From Lysobacteraceae bacterium PS02340 (lineage in GTDB: Bacteria; Pseudomonadota; Gammaproteobacteria; Xanthomonadales; Xanthomonadaceae), in contig JASCOC010000002.1 of the NCBI GenBank assembly GCA_029959605.1, positions 229,209-293,208 on the forward strand: a stretch of DNA of 64,000 nucleotides, read 5' to 3'. This document shows, in pieces, positions 9,043 to 19,931 of this stretch. Under the pieces are notes generated by a model that saw nothing but the letters and a program-made list of their open reading frames with translations, had not been told where the DNA came from and searched no databases. Made by a program: the position numbers and the translations under genes. Position 1 is the stretch's first letter. Every line of letters begins with the position of its first letter.

Positions 9043-9972
9043 ATGGATCTGGAGGCCTGGTCCGCGCGCCTGAAAGTGCTCGCCGACCCCACGCGTGTCC
9101 GCCTGCTCGCCCTGCTCGAAGTCGAAGAGCTCACGGTGGCCGAGCTGTCCTCGATCACCCGCCTCGCCCAACCGCGCGTGTCTACGCACTTGGCGCGGCT
9201 GAAGGAAGCGAACCTCGTGCGCGACCGCCGCGCCGGTGTGTCCGCCTACTACCGCTTCGACGACGCCGCGCTCGATCCCGCGCAGCGTGCGCTGTGGCAG
9301 GCGCTGTCGACCGGCAGCGACGATCCGCTGCTGCGCCAGGATGCCGAGCGCACGCCGGCGGTGCTGGCGACGCGCGCCGCCGATCAGAGCTGGGCCGACA
9401 CCGTGGCCGGCGACATGGAACGGCACTACTCGCCCGGCCGTACATGGGAAGCTCTCGCGCGTTCCGCGCTGCCGCTGCTGGAAACCGGCGACGTGCTCGA
9501 CATCGCCTCGGGCGACGGTGTGCTCGCCGAGCTGCTGGCGCCGCATGCCCATCGTTACGTGTGTCTGGATGCCAGCCGCCGCGTCGTGGCCGCATCGACG
9601 GAGCGGCTCAAGCGATTCACCAACGTCGAGGTGCGCGAAGGCGACATGCATGCCCTGCCCTTCGAGGCCGGCAGCTTCGACCTCGTCGTGCTGATGCATG
9701 CGTTGACCTACGCGACCAAGCCCGCGCAGGCCGTCACCGAAGCCGCGCGCGTGTTGCGGCCGGGGGGTCGTCTGCTGTTGTCGAGCCTGGACCGGCACGG
9801 CCACGAAACCGCGGTGCAGGCCTACGGCCACGCGAACCTCGGCTTCCCGGACAAGGAGCTGCGCCGTTTCGTCACCAAGGCCGGGCTGGAGATCCACAGT
9901 GCCGAAACCGTCACCCGCGAGAAGCGTCCGCCGCATTTCCAAGTGATTTCGATCATCGCGAGAAAGCCATGA
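9043..9972 (+). CDS. ArsR-family regulator fused to a SAM-dependent methyltransferase domain
   Basis: The 309-residue product has an ArsR winged helix at residues 1-70 ([21 protein letters not shown], then recognition-helix region [17 protein letters not shown]) and a class I methyltransferase domain from about residue 125, with motif [14 protein letters not shown] near 152 and a later [13 protein letters not shown] block. There are no metal-binding cysteines of the ArsR/SmtB kind. The ATG at 9043 has GGAG six bases upstream; an ATG at 9031 lies within the operator palindrome and has no ribosome site. The stop overlaps the next start by four bases (ATGA). From memory, SahR regulators of S-adenosylhomocysteine metabolism are ArsR-type proteins near metH in proteobacteria; a SAM/SAH-binding domain here fits sensing of the methyl cycle. 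Ligand and catalytic activity are inferred. Confidence 0.88.
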   Translation: MDLEAWSARLKVLADPTRVRLLALLEVEELTVAELSSITRLAQPRVSTHLARLKEANLVRDRRAGVSAYYRFDDAALDPAQRALWQALSTGSDDPLLRQDAERTPAVLATRAADQSWADTVAGDMERHYSPGRTWEALARSALPLLETGDVLDIASGDGVLAELLAPHAHRYVCLDASRRVVAASTERLKRFTNVEVREGDMHALPFEAGSFDLVVLMHALTYATKPAQAVTEAARVLRPGGRLLLSSLDRHGHETAVQAYGHANLGFPDKELRRFVTKAGLEIHSAETVTREKRPPHFQVISIIARKP

Positions 9973-11062
9973 CCACATGGCTGCATCCCGAACGCGTCGC
10001 AGCGCTCGACGCCGCACTGGCCCAACGCATCCTCGTGCTCGACGGCGCGATGGGGACGATGATCCAGCGCTTCGAACTGACCGAGGCCGACTATCGCGGC
10101 GAGCGCTTCGCGCAGGGTTACGACGCGCTGCATGTGGTCGAAGGCCACGCGCATGGTGCCGGCTGCGGCTGCGAAAGCCACGACCAGCGCGGCAACAATG
10201 ATCTGCTCACGCTCACGCGTCCCGACATCATCCAGGGCATCCACGCCGACTATCTCGCTGCCGGCGCGGACATCGTCGAGACCAACACCTTCAACTCGAC
10301 CGCGGTGTCGCTGGCCGACTATCGGCTGCAGCATCTGGTCCACGAACTCAACGAAACCGGTGCAGCATTGGCGCGCGCGGCCTGCGACGCCGCGCAAGCG
10401 CAGACGCCGTATCGCCCGCGCTTCGTCGCCGGCATCCTCGGGCCGACCAGCCGTACCGCATCGATCAGTCCCGACGTCAACGATCCCGGCTATCGCGCGG
10501 TGACTTTCGACGAACTGGTGTCGATCTATCGCGACGCGGCCCATGGGCTGATCGACGGCGGCGCCGACATCCTCATGGTCGAGACCGTGTTCGACACGCT
10601 CAACGCCAAGGCCGCGCTGTACGCCATCGAGACCGTGTTCGACGATCGCGGCGGACGCCTGCCGGTGATGATCTCCGGCACGATCACCGACGCCTCCGGC
10701 CGCACGCTGTCGGGCCAGACCGCCGAGGCGTTCTGGTACTCGCTGCAGCACGCGCGTCCACATGCGGTGGGCCTCAACTGCGCGCTCGGCGCGAAGGACC
10801 TGCGCCCGCACGTCGAAACGCTGTCGCAGATCGCGCAGACCTACGTGTCCTGTCATCCGAACGCCGGACTGCCGAATGCCTTCGGCGGCTACGACGAGAC
10901 GCCCGAGGACATGGCCGAGGTGCTGCGCGAATTCGCGACCGCCGGTCTGTTGAACATCGTCGGCGGCTGTTGCGGCACGTCGCCGGACCACATCCGCGCG
11001 ATCGCCGAGGCGGTCTGTGATGTGGCGCCGCGCCGACCGCCCGCACCCCTGGACGCCGCCGC

Positions 11063-11066
<4 letters not shown>
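9969..11066 (+). CDS. metH: methionine synthase, homocysteine-binding subunit (MetH N-terminal half)
   Basis: This 365-residue protein corresponds to the first, homocysteine-activating barrel of cobalamin-dependent methionine synthase. It opens with [20 protein letters not shown] and contains [13 protein letters not shown]. The three zinc-ligand cysteines are present: Cys271 in GLNCALG and Cys334/Cys335 in GGCCGTS. The ATG at 9969 overlaps the stop of the ArsR fusion, and its own stop overlaps the start of the second half at 11063, so the polypeptides should be made in matched amounts. In E. coli this is one ~1230-residue chain; the split form is common in xanthomonads and is an ordinary gene arrangement here, not a frameshift, because each half has its own start. 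Confidence 0.94.
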
Positions 11067-13747
<2,681 letters not shown>

Positions 13748-13770
13748 CCCCGCGCGCAGGCATGGACACA

Positions 13771-13790
13771 CGACCGCCACCCGGCGGTCG
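13771..13790 (+). terminator. hairpin after the metH operon
   Basis: An 8-bp perfect stem, CGACCGCC (13771-13778) with GGCGGTCG (13783-13790), lies 23 bases after the metH stop. There is only TT after it, so it is a weak intrinsic terminator or RNA-end stabiliser. Confidence 0.4.
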
Positions 13791-13829
13791 TTAGGCTGGA
13801 CCGTTCCTTCATCGCACAAGGACGCCCGC

Positions 13830-15254
13830 ATGTCCCGACGCCCCGGCGCGCTCGTCGCGCTCGTCGCCTCTGTCTGCCTCGCCGCCTGCAGCGGCCCCGC
13901 ACAGAACGCCGCCGACACCGGCGCATCCAGCGCTGCGCCTGATCCGGATAGCGGCGTGATCGTCATCGACAACGCACGCGTGTTCGACGGCGCACGCGAT
14001 CTGGGCGAAGTCTCGCTGGTGATCCGCGACGGTCTGATCGAACGTATCGCCGAGGCCGGCGCGAACGATCTGCCCGAAGGCGCCGAACGCATCGACCATC
14101 GCGACCTCTTCGTCATCCCGGGCCTGGTCAACGATCACGCGCACGTCGGCAACACCCGCGGCACCGCGCACGGCGACCGCTTCTACACGCAGGACCAGGT
14201 CTCGGCCGATCTGCGCCAGTTCCAGGCCTACGGCATCACCACGGTCGCATCCTTGGGCATGAACGGCAGTGCGTTCGGCGAGATCCGCGCCGCGATCAAT
14301 GCAGACCCGATGCTGGGCGCCCAGCTCTATGGCGCCGGTGGCGGTGTCGGCACGCCCGATGGCGCGCCGCCGGCCGCGAACATGGGCCTGTCGGACGATC
14401 CCGTCGCCCGTCCCGCCGATGCGGAAGGCGCCCGCGCGGCCGTGCGCGCGCAGGCCGAATCCGGCGTCGACCTGATCAAGCTCTGGGTCGACGATCTCGG
14501 CGGCAAGTCGCCGCAGATGACGCCCGAGGTCTACAAGGCCGCGATCGAGGAAGCGCATCGCCACGACCTGCTGGTGGCTGCGCACATCCATGATCTGGCG
14601 CCGGCCGCCGATCTCGTCGCCAGTGGCGTCGACATCATCGCCCACGGCATCCGCGACCAGGCGATCGGTGCGCCGCTCGTCGACGCGATGAAGGCCGCGG
14701 GCACCGGCTACATCGCCACGCTGCAGATCGACGAAGCGAACTACATCTACGCCGAGCAGCCGGACTGGCTGGACACGCCGTTCCTGCGCAACGCCCTGCC
14801 CGCCTCGGTGCGCGCGCAATGGTCGGATGCGTCATGGCGCGAAAGGAAACTCGCCGACCCGGCGACGCAGACCCACCGCGACGCGCTGGCGGTGAATCTC
14901 GCCAACCTGTCGACGCTGCGCGAGGCTGGCGTGCGCATCGGCTTCGGCACCGATGCCGGCGCACTGCCGCACCGCGTGCCGGGCTTCGCCGAGCATCGCG
15001 AACTGGAACTGATGGTCGACCAGGCCGGCTTCAGCCCCGCACAGGCCCTGGTCGTCGCCACGAGTGCGGCCGCGCAGCTGCTGCGCTTCGACGATCGCGG
15101 TCTGCTGCAGCCGGGCAAGCGCGCCGATTTCGTCGTGCTGTCGGCCGATCCGCTGGCCGACATCCGCAATACGCGCAGTATCGAGGCGGTGTGGCAGGCC
15201 GGTCGCAAGGTCGCCGGCCCGATCGCCGACTACGACGCGCAGGCGCGGGACTGA
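13830..15254 (+). CDS. amidohydrolase-family lipoprotein
   Basis: The 474-residue product begins at the ATG at 13830, seven bases after AAGGA. Residues 1-20 are a lipoprotein signal ending in the lipobox LAAC, so the mature protein is probably anchored in the periplasm. The amidohydrolase (imidazolonepropionase/prolidase-like) barrel is shown by the metal-binding HxH in VNDHAHVGN, the LLVAAHIHDLA and IIAHGIRDQ blocks, the late aspartate in GFGTDAGALPHR and the C-terminal beta-sandwich return LQPGKRADFVVLSADPL. It hydrolyses an amide or ester bond of unknown substrate. A possible -10, TAGGCT, is at 13792-13797. Confidence 0.88.
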   Translation: MSRRPGALVALVASVCLAACSGPAQNAADTGASSAAPDPDSGVIVIDNARVFDGARDLGEVSLVIRDGLIERIAEAGANDLPEGAERIDHRDLFVIPGLVNDHAHVGNTRGTAHGDRFYTQDQVSADLRQFQAYGITTVASLGMNGSAFGEIRAAINADPMLGAQLYGAGGGVGTPDGAPPAANMGLSDDPVARPADAEGARAAVRAQAESGVDLIKLWVDDLGGKSPQMTPEVYKAAIEEAHRHDLLVAAHIHDLAPAADLVASGVDIIAHGIRDQAIGAPLVDAMKAAGTGYIATLQIDEANYIYAEQPDWLDTPFLRNALPASVRAQWSDASWRERKLADPATQTHRDALAVNLANLSTLREAGVRIGFGTDAGALPHRVPGFAEHRELELMVDQAGFSPAQALVVATSAAAQLLRFDDRGLLQPGKRADFVVLSADPLADIRNTRSIEAVWQAGRKVAGPIADYDAQARD

Positions 15255-15268
15255 TCGACGCGCGAACG

Positions 15269-15292
15269 CGATCCGCGCTTCGGCGCGGATCG
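15269..15292. terminator. hairpin with TTCG loop between convergent genes
   Basis: CGATCCGCGC (15269-15278) and GCGCGGATCG (15283-15292) form a perfect 10-bp stem capped by a stable TTCG tetraloop. It lies between the converging amidohydrolase and outer-membrane protein genes and can act in both directions. There is no T-run. Confidence 0.55.
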
Positions 15293-15309
15293 TGATCCGG
15301 CACGAACCG

Positions 15310-16059
15310 TCAGGGCAGCAGGAAGGACACGCCGAAGCCGCCGGTCCAGTCGTCCTCGTCATCGGCGAAGCCGCGCAGCACCGAGAGGTCCAACTGCACC
15401 GCAGGCGCGACGCGCCAGGTGATGCCGGTGCCCAGCGCGCGTGAGCGCTGTGCGCCGGCGCCGAGCCCGGCTTCCACGTACGCACCGACCGTCTCGGTCG
15501 ACAGAAACGTGTAACTCGGAGAGACCGTCCAGCCGGTGCCGTTCTCGTCGCGCGTGCCGTTGACGTAGAAGGCGAGATCGCCGGTCGCGACGCTGACGCC
15601 GAGATCCTGCTGCGCACGCTCGGCGCGGATGTCGGACGCGCCGGTCAGCACGCCCTGCCGCGCGAGCACCGCCCACTGCGTGTCGTCGTTCGAACCCGGC
15701 AACACCCACTTGAGCGCAATGCTGCTGTCGCCACCGCCGTGCACGCGCTCGCGTGCATCGGCGCTGCGCGTGCGCTCCCACACCCGGCTGTCGCTGCCGA
15801 TCTGCAGCTCAAGATCTTCGGCAAGACCCACCCGCAACAGACTCGCGGCGGCGTAGCGCGTGGTGCGCGCGCCGTCGCTGTCGTCGTGGCTGAAGTCGGG
15901 CAGTCCCTGCTCCCAGGCGATCTGCCCGGGCGCCAGCACCGAGGGCGAAAACCCGATGCCGGGCCGGTCGAACTCGACCTCGGACGCGTTCTGCGCCTGC
16001 GCGGCCGCGCAGACCGACGCGAGCAGGCCGATCGCGCCAGCACGCATCGCGAGCCGCAT
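15310..16059 (-). CDS. outer-membrane beta-barrel, transporter-like
   Basis: From the ATG at 16059 the product is 249 residues; a GTG at 16077 overlapping the upstream stop (GTGA) would add six residues and is equally possible. Residues 1-21 (MRLAMRAGAIGLLASVCAAA region) are a Sec signal. The rest is rich in alternating hydrophobic strands separated by Gly/Asp turns, with a C-terminal GGFGVSFLLP strand, typical of an outer-membrane barrel; it resembles the small transporter / phenol MetA-degradation type families. The substrate is unknown. It is likely translated together with the DUF2058 gene upstream. Confidence 0.7.
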   Translation of the reverse strand: MRLAMRAGAIGLLASVCAAAQAQNASEVEFDRPGIGFSPSVLAPGQIAWEQGLPDFSHDDSDGARTTRYAAASLLRVGLAEDLELQIGSDSRVWERTRSADARERVHGGGDSSIALKWVLPGSNDDTQWAVLARQGVLTGASDIRAERAQQDLGVSVATGDLAFYVNGTRDENGTGWTVSPSYTFLSTETVGAYVEAGLGAGAQRSRALGTGITWRVAPAVQLDLSVLRGFADDEDDWTGGFGVSFLLP

Positions 16060-16073
16060 GGACGCGGACGCGC

Positions 16074-16775
16074 TCACCAGACGAGATCGTCCGGCACCTG
16101 GTACATCGGATCGCTGTAGGGATCGTCCGCGGCGGGTGCATCCGGATCGATCCGCAGCGCGACGGACGGCGCGAAGATCGCACCGGCCTCTGCCAGCACC
16201 GCGGCGGTTACCAGCAGGTAGCGGCCATTGAGCTGCACGACGCCGAGCTCGCCGGCGTTGAGCGCCTTGAGCTGGGCCTCGTCGACGTGGATGCGCTTGA
16301 TCTTGCCGCCGTATTCGAAATGACGGGCGATCTCGGCCTCTTTGATGTTGAGCGACTTGTCGGCCAGGAACACCTCGAGCTTCGCGCGCGCCTCGCGGCG
16401 CAGCCGGGCGTCTTCCTGCTTCACGCGCTCGGCCTCGATGCGCTCGTCCTTCTCGCGCTGGGCGCGGATGGCGAACGCCTTGGCCAGATCGATGTCCTCG
16501 CGCGGCGGGCGCTTGCCCTGCGGCGCGCCGCGGCGATCGGTGTTCGGGCGCGGCTTGCCGTCGCTGCGCGGTGCGCCGCTGTTGCGGGCCTGCGGACGCG
16601 CGGCATTGTCGCCACGCGGCGCGCCGGGCTTGCCGTCGGCATTGCGGCCGGCAGGCCGTGGACCGCGGCGATCGTCGGGCCGCGGGCGTCGTTCGTCGCG
16701 ACGGGGCTTGGACGCAGCCGGTGTCGGCGCCTTGAATCCGAGGCCGAGCAGCTGGTCGCGGAGGGAATCGGTCAT
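16074..16775 (-). CDS. DUF2058 family protein (YaiL-like)
   Basis: The 233-residue protein starts MTDSLRDQLLGLGFK, the classic DUF2058 N-terminus, and ends in the conserved C-terminal domain (FEYGGKIKRIHVDEAQLKAL, then VQLNGRYLLV). A charged helical segment at about residues 85-130 precedes that domain. Between residues 16 and 85 the usual lysine-rich linker is replaced by an Arg/Pro/Gly-rich low-complexity stretch. The family is annotated as nucleoprotein or polynucleotide-associated, but its role is not established. It sits 11 bases downstream of slyX on the same strand. Confidence 0.85.
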   Translation of the reverse strand: MTDSLRDQLLGLGFKAPTPAASKPRRDERRPRPDDRRGPRPAGRNADGKPGAPRGDNAARPQARNSGAPRSDGKPRPNTDRRGAPQGKRPPREDIDLAKAFAIRAQREKDERIEAERVKQEDARLRREARAKLEVFLADKSLNIKEAEIARHFEYGGKIKRIHVDEAQLKALNAGELGVVQLNGRYLLVTAAVLAEAGAIFAPSVALRIDPDAPAADDPYSDPMYQVPDDLVW

Positions 16776-16786
16776 CGCTGTCGACC

Positions 16787-17014
16787 TCAGTAATGCGGGG
16801 GTGGCGGTTCTTCCGACGCATCGGGGAACTGCACGGTGCGCGCCTGGCGCAGGTCGTCCATCATCCGGCGCAGCAGCCCGGTCTGGGCGCTCAGCTCGAG
16901 TCGCGCCTGGCTCAGCGCATCGTTGAGCTCGCCGATGGTCTGCTCCTGGAACGCGAGTCGCGTTTCCAGTTCGGTGACGCGCGATTCCAGCGCGTCGTGT
17001 CCGGTGTCGTTCAT
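16787..17014 (-). CDS. slyX: SlyX family protein
   Basis: This is a 75-residue coiled-coil protein. Heptad-like ESRVTELETRLAFQEQTIGE continues to about residue 55, and the chain ends in the family hallmark PPPPHY. SlyX proteins are small cytoplasmic proteins of unknown function; in E. coli the gene lies next to slyD, an FKBP-type isomerase. The adjacent FKBP genes here keep that association. Confidence 0.9.
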   Translation of the reverse strand: MNDTGHDALESRVTELETRLAFQEQTIGELNDALSQARLELSAQTGLLRRMMDDLRQARTVQFPDASEEPPPPHY

Positions 17015-17029
17015 TGCATTCTCGATGGA

Positions 17030-17058
17030 CCGGCGCGCCGCACGGGGCGGCGCACCGG
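17030..17058 (-). terminator. hairpin after the FKBP gene
   Basis: CCGGCGCGCCGC (17030-17041) pairs with GCGGCGCACCGG (17047-17058) with a single non-Watson-Crick pair. It lies nine bases past the stop of the FKBP gene on the minus strand. No T-run follows, so termination would be inefficient and slyX could be read through. Confidence 0.4.
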
Positions 17059-17066
17059 CCAGGGTC

Positions 17067-17831
17067 TTACTTGACGATGTCCTGCAGCTCGACTTCGAAC
17101 ACCAGCGCCTGGTTCGGACCGATCGGACCCGAGCCCATTTCGCCGTAACCCAGCGCGGCCGGGATCCACAGCTCGTACTTGCTGCCGACCGGCATCAGCT
17201 GCAGACCTTCCTGCCAGCCCGGGACGACCTGGTTGAGCGCGAACTGCGCCGGCTCGCCGCGATCGATCGAGCTGTCGAAAGTCTCGCCGTTGAGCAGCGT
17301 GCCCTTGTAGTGCACGCGCACCGTGTCGTTCGGGCCCGGCTTGGCGCCGGTGCCTTCGGTGATCACGCGGTACTGCAGGCCCGATGCGGTGGTCTGCACG
17401 CCTTCGCGCTTGCCGTTCTCGGCGAGGAACTTCTCGGCCTCGGCGGCATTGGTCTTGGACTTCTCTTCCATCTCCGCGACCTGCTTGGCCTGCATGCGCT
17501 CACCGAACTTCTGCATGATGCCCATGGCCTGCTCGTCGGTGATCTCGATGGCCTTGTCGTCGAGCGTTTCGCTGATCGCGCGCTGCAGCGTCTTGACGTC
17601 GATCTCGTCCTTGATCTGCTTGAGCTGCTCGCCCATCTGGTTGCCGATGATGTAGCTGATCTGCTCGCGCTCGCCCTTGAGGCCGGCGATCTCGCCGCCT
17701 TCGGCCGGCGTTTCGGTCGCGGCGCCTTCGGCCGGCTTGCCGGTTTCCTTGTCGATCGGCTTGCAGGCGATCATCGCCAGCGGCAGGACGGCGGCGAGGC
17801 CGGCGATGGCGAGGCGCTTGGTGTTCTTCAT
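17067..17831 (-). CDS. FKBP-type peptidyl-prolyl isomerase lipoprotein (FkpA/Mip-like)
   Basis: The ATG at 17831 gives 254 residues. Residues 1-23 are a lipoprotein signal with lipobox MIAC. An alpha-helical dimerisation domain follows (about residues 45-140; ISYIIGNQMGEQLKQIKDEI), then the FKBP catalytic domain (residues 145-254; VRVHYKGTLLNGETFDSSIDRG, PGWQEGLQLMPVGSKYELWIP, ALGYGEMGSGPI). It should catalyse proline cis-trans isomerisation and act as a chaperone for envelope proteins. It is the downstream member of a tandem pair with the gene at 17921. Confidence 0.93.
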   Translation of the reverse strand: MKNTKRLAIAGLAAVLPLAMIACKPIDKETGKPAEGAATETPAEGGEIAGLKGEREQISYIIGNQMGEQLKQIKDEIDVKTLQRAISETLDDKAIEITDEQAMGIMQKFGERMQAKQVAEMEEKSKTNAAEAEKFLAENGKREGVQTTASGLQYRVITEGTGAKPGPNDTVRVHYKGTLLNGETFDSSIDRGEPAQFALNQVVPGWQEGLQLMPVGSKYELWIPAALGYGEMGSGPIGPNQALVFEVELQDIVK

Positions 17832-17920
17832 GCGGTCAAAACTCCGGGATGAGGGATCTGGAACGGACGGCCGCTGGGAGCGGACGGCGGGAGGTGAACA
17901 GTGAATCCAGGAACGGAAGA

Positions 17921-18841
17921 TCAGAGGATGTCGATCAGTTCGACATCGAAAACGAGCGTCGAGTTCGCGGGAATGTTCGGCGGACTGCCGCGCACACCGT
18001 AGGCCAGCTCGCCGGGGATCCAGAAGCGGTACTTGCCGCCGATCGGCATCAGCTGCAGACCTTCGGTCCAGCCGGCGATGACCTGGTCGAGGCCGAACAC
18101 GGCCGGTTCGCCGCGGCTGTAGGAACTGTCGAACTCGGTGCCGTCGAGCAGCGTGCCGCGGTAGTGCACGCGCACGCGGTCGCTGGCGCGCGGACGCGGG
18201 CCCTGCCCCTGCTTCTCGACGCTGTACTGGATGCCCGATGCGGTCGCGAACACGCCCGGCTTGCCGCGGTTGGCGGTCATAAAGGCGATACCGGCCTGGC
18301 GGTTGTCGTCGGCGGCGCGCGCGGTGCGCAGCTGGGCGCGCGTGATCATCCCCTGGCGGACGCGCGTGATCTCGTCGGCCGTCAGCGACGGCTGCTTGCC
18401 GTCGACCGTGTCGCGGACACCGCGCATCAGTGGCGCAATGGCGATCTCGTCGCGCATCGGGGTCAGCGAACGGCCGACATCGGCGCCGAGCATCTGGCCG
18501 ACTTTGGCGCGATCCACCGCAGGCGGTTCGCTGCCCGGGGGCAGGCCCGGCACAGGACGACCGCTGCGCGATGCGACGCGCTGCGCCAGCGCCTGGCCGA
18601 TGCGCTGCGTTTCCGTCGGGTCGAGCGTCGGCGGCTTGCCGGCGAGCGCGGCCGTCACTGCCGCCTCGAACGCGGCCAGATCGAGATCGGGCGTGACCTG
18701 GGCCAGCTGCGCGGCCATGTCCATGCCGACCACGTAGCTGCTCCTGTCGCGATCGGTGCTCTCGGCCGCCACGGCCAGCGTGGCGACCGGTGCCAGCAGC
18801 AACGCAAGGGCTGCGGCGCGCATCTGATTCAACATCCGCAT
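17921..18841 (-). CDS. FKBP-type peptidyl-prolyl isomerase, exported
   Basis: The 306-residue product has a Sec signal (to about residue 26, ATLAVAA), an extended helical N-terminal region of about 165 residues that repeats the FKBP_N-like pattern (SYVVGMDMAAQLAQ near 34 and GQMLGADVGRSL near 115), then an FKBP domain with VHYRGTLLDGTEFDSSYSRG, AGWTEGLQLMPIGGKYRFWIP and ELAYGVRGSPPNIP. It appears to have arisen by tandem duplication with its neighbour, but is soluble rather than lipid-anchored. The ATG at 18841 is first in frame. Confidence 0.92.
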   Translation of the reverse strand: MRMLNQMRAAALALLLAPVATLAVAAESTDRDRSSYVVGMDMAAQLAQVTPDLDLAAFEAAVTAALAGKPPTLDPTETQRIGQALAQRVASRSGRPVPGLPPGSEPPAVDRAKVGQMLGADVGRSLTPMRDEIAIAPLMRGVRDTVDGKQPSLTADEITRVRQGMITRAQLRTARAADDNRQAGIAFMTANRGKPGVFATASGIQYSVEKQGQGPRPRASDRVRVHYRGTLLDGTEFDSSYSRGEPAVFGLDQVIAGWTEGLQLMPIGGKYRFWIPGELAYGVRGSPPNIPANSTLVFDVELIDIL

Positions 18842-18926
18842 GGTTCTCCTGCCCCGGATGCGGGGCGATGCAGCCGGCTATTGTCGCGGGCGCGCGGCGG
18901 CGGAGCAATCAGGCCCGCCGCGGCCT

Positions 18927-19517
18927 TCAGCGGGCGGCGGGCCTGGGCGCGGCCAGCGCGCGCTCGATCGCCGCCAGGATCTCCGGATCATCCGGCTTGG
19001 TGCGACTGCCCCACTGACCCAGCACCCGCCCGTCGCGACCCACCAGATACTTGTGGAAGTTCCACTGCGGCGCCTGGCCGGTGGCATCGGTGAGCTGCTT
19101 GAACAGGGGCGTCGCGTCGGGACCGATCACGTGCACCTTCTGGAACATCGGGAACTTCACGCCATAGGTCAGCGTACAGAACTCCTGGATCGCCGCCTCG
19201 TCATCGAATTCCTGTTCCTTGAAGTCGCCGGACGGAAAGCCCAGCACCGCGAATCCGCGCGGACGCAGGCGCGCATGCATGGATTCGAGCGCTTCGTACT
19301 GCGGGGTAAAGCCGCACTTGCTCGCGGTATTGACGATCAGCACCACGTCGCCGCCATAGGCGCTACGCAGATCCACGGTCTCGCGGACCGCGAGCTGGCG
19401 GAACTGGTGATCGAGCACGCCACGCGGCGCAGCCGGACCCTGCGCGAACGCCGCACCGGCCACCAGGGTCACACCCACTGCCAGCGCCACGCGCCGGAAC
19501 CACCGATTGCCACGCAT
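18927..19517 (-). CDS. glutathione peroxidase-like protein, exported
   Basis: I chose the ATG at 19517 (MRGNRWFRRVALAVG) because AGGAG lies seven bases upstream; an in-frame ATG at 19613 would run back into the divergent promoter. The product is 196 residues with a signal peptide ending near AAFAQ. The peroxidase core has the active-site cysteine in VNTASKCGFTPQYEALE, a glutamine in the FKEQE segment and the tryptophan-asparagine pair in QWNFHKYLVG. It reduces hydroperoxides, using thioredoxin or glutathione, here likely in the periplasm. It is divergent from the YtrA-type operon. Confidence 0.88.
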   Translation of the reverse strand: MRGNRWFRRVALAVGVTLVAGAAFAQGPAAPRGVLDHQFRQLAVRETVDLRSAYGGDVVLIVNTASKCGFTPQYEALESMHARLRPRGFAVLGFPSGDFKEQEFDDEAAIQEFCTLTYGVKFPMFQKVHVIGPDATPLFKQLTDATGQAPQWNFHKYLVGRDGRVLGQWGSRTKPDDPEILAAIERALAAPRPAAR

Positions 19518-19582
19518 GTCGCGATCTCCTGGACGGCCGGCGCACCGTGCCATCAGTTGGGTAGAAATTTCTGTAAGGCGCG

Positions 19583-19610
19583 TTGACACCCGCTGCGGTG
19601 GTGTTATAGT
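19583..19610 (+). promoter_or_regulatory. sigma-70 promoter of the YtrA-type operon
   Basis: A perfect -35 TTGACA (19583-19588) is 16 bases from TATAGT (19605-19610), which matches the -10 consensus at five of six positions. This is the best sigma-70 promoter I found in the window. Its -10 is buried in the palindrome at 19600-19623, so it should be strong but repressed. Confidence 0.75.
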
Positions 19611-19623
19611 CACCTACAACACC
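19600..19623. promoter_or_regulatory. GGTG-N16-CACC inverted repeat, likely YtrA-type GntR operator
   Basis: GGTGTTATAG (19600-19609) and CTACAACACC (19614-19623) are inverted repeats with one mismatch around the spacer TCAC. The outer GGTG and CACC are separated by exactly 16 bases. I recall a GGTG-N16-CACC site being reported for a YtrA-family regulator of Xanthomonas; I cannot check that here. The repeat covers the -10 of the operon that encodes the regulator. Confidence 0.7.
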
Positions 19624-19648
19624 TACCCACTAGAGCAGGACGGTCCTC

Positions 19649-19927
19649 ATGAACCGCAGGCTCCACACCCCGATCATCGCATGCACCGCCTCCGCCCTGG
19701 CGCTCTCGGCCGGCCTGCTGTTCGCCGGCCCGGCGCTGTCGGCCGGCGAGCTCGCACCCCCGCCCGTCGCCGTTGCGGTTGCTGTGAAGGCCCGTGCCCA
19801 GGCCGAGCGCGCTGCGACGACGACCGACATCGAAGCGGAGACCCCGCGTCCCCGCACCCGCCGTGCACGCAGCGGCTTCGCCCTGCCGTACTTCTCGTTC
19901 GCGCGGGGCGCTGGTGGAAGGAGCTGA
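19649..19927 (+). CDS. small exported protein, first gene of the YtrA-type operon
   Basis: I do not recognise a family. The 92-residue product starts at an ATG with AGGA eight bases upstream. Residues 1-32 look like a Sec signal (MNRRLHTPIIACTASALALS, then an AGPALSA cleavage region). The mature part is short, Ala/Val-rich, then Arg-rich near residues 65-75, and ends in an aromatic FALPYFSFARGAGGRS. It lies directly after the operator and four bases before the GntR start, so it is the first cistron of the operon and is most likely a real gene rather than a leader artefact. Confidence 0.65.
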   Translation: MNRRLHTPIIACTASALALSAGLLFAGPALSAGELAPPPVAVAVAVKARAQAERAATTTDIEAETPRPRTRRARSGFALPYFSFARGAGGRS

Positions 19928-19931
19928 GGCC

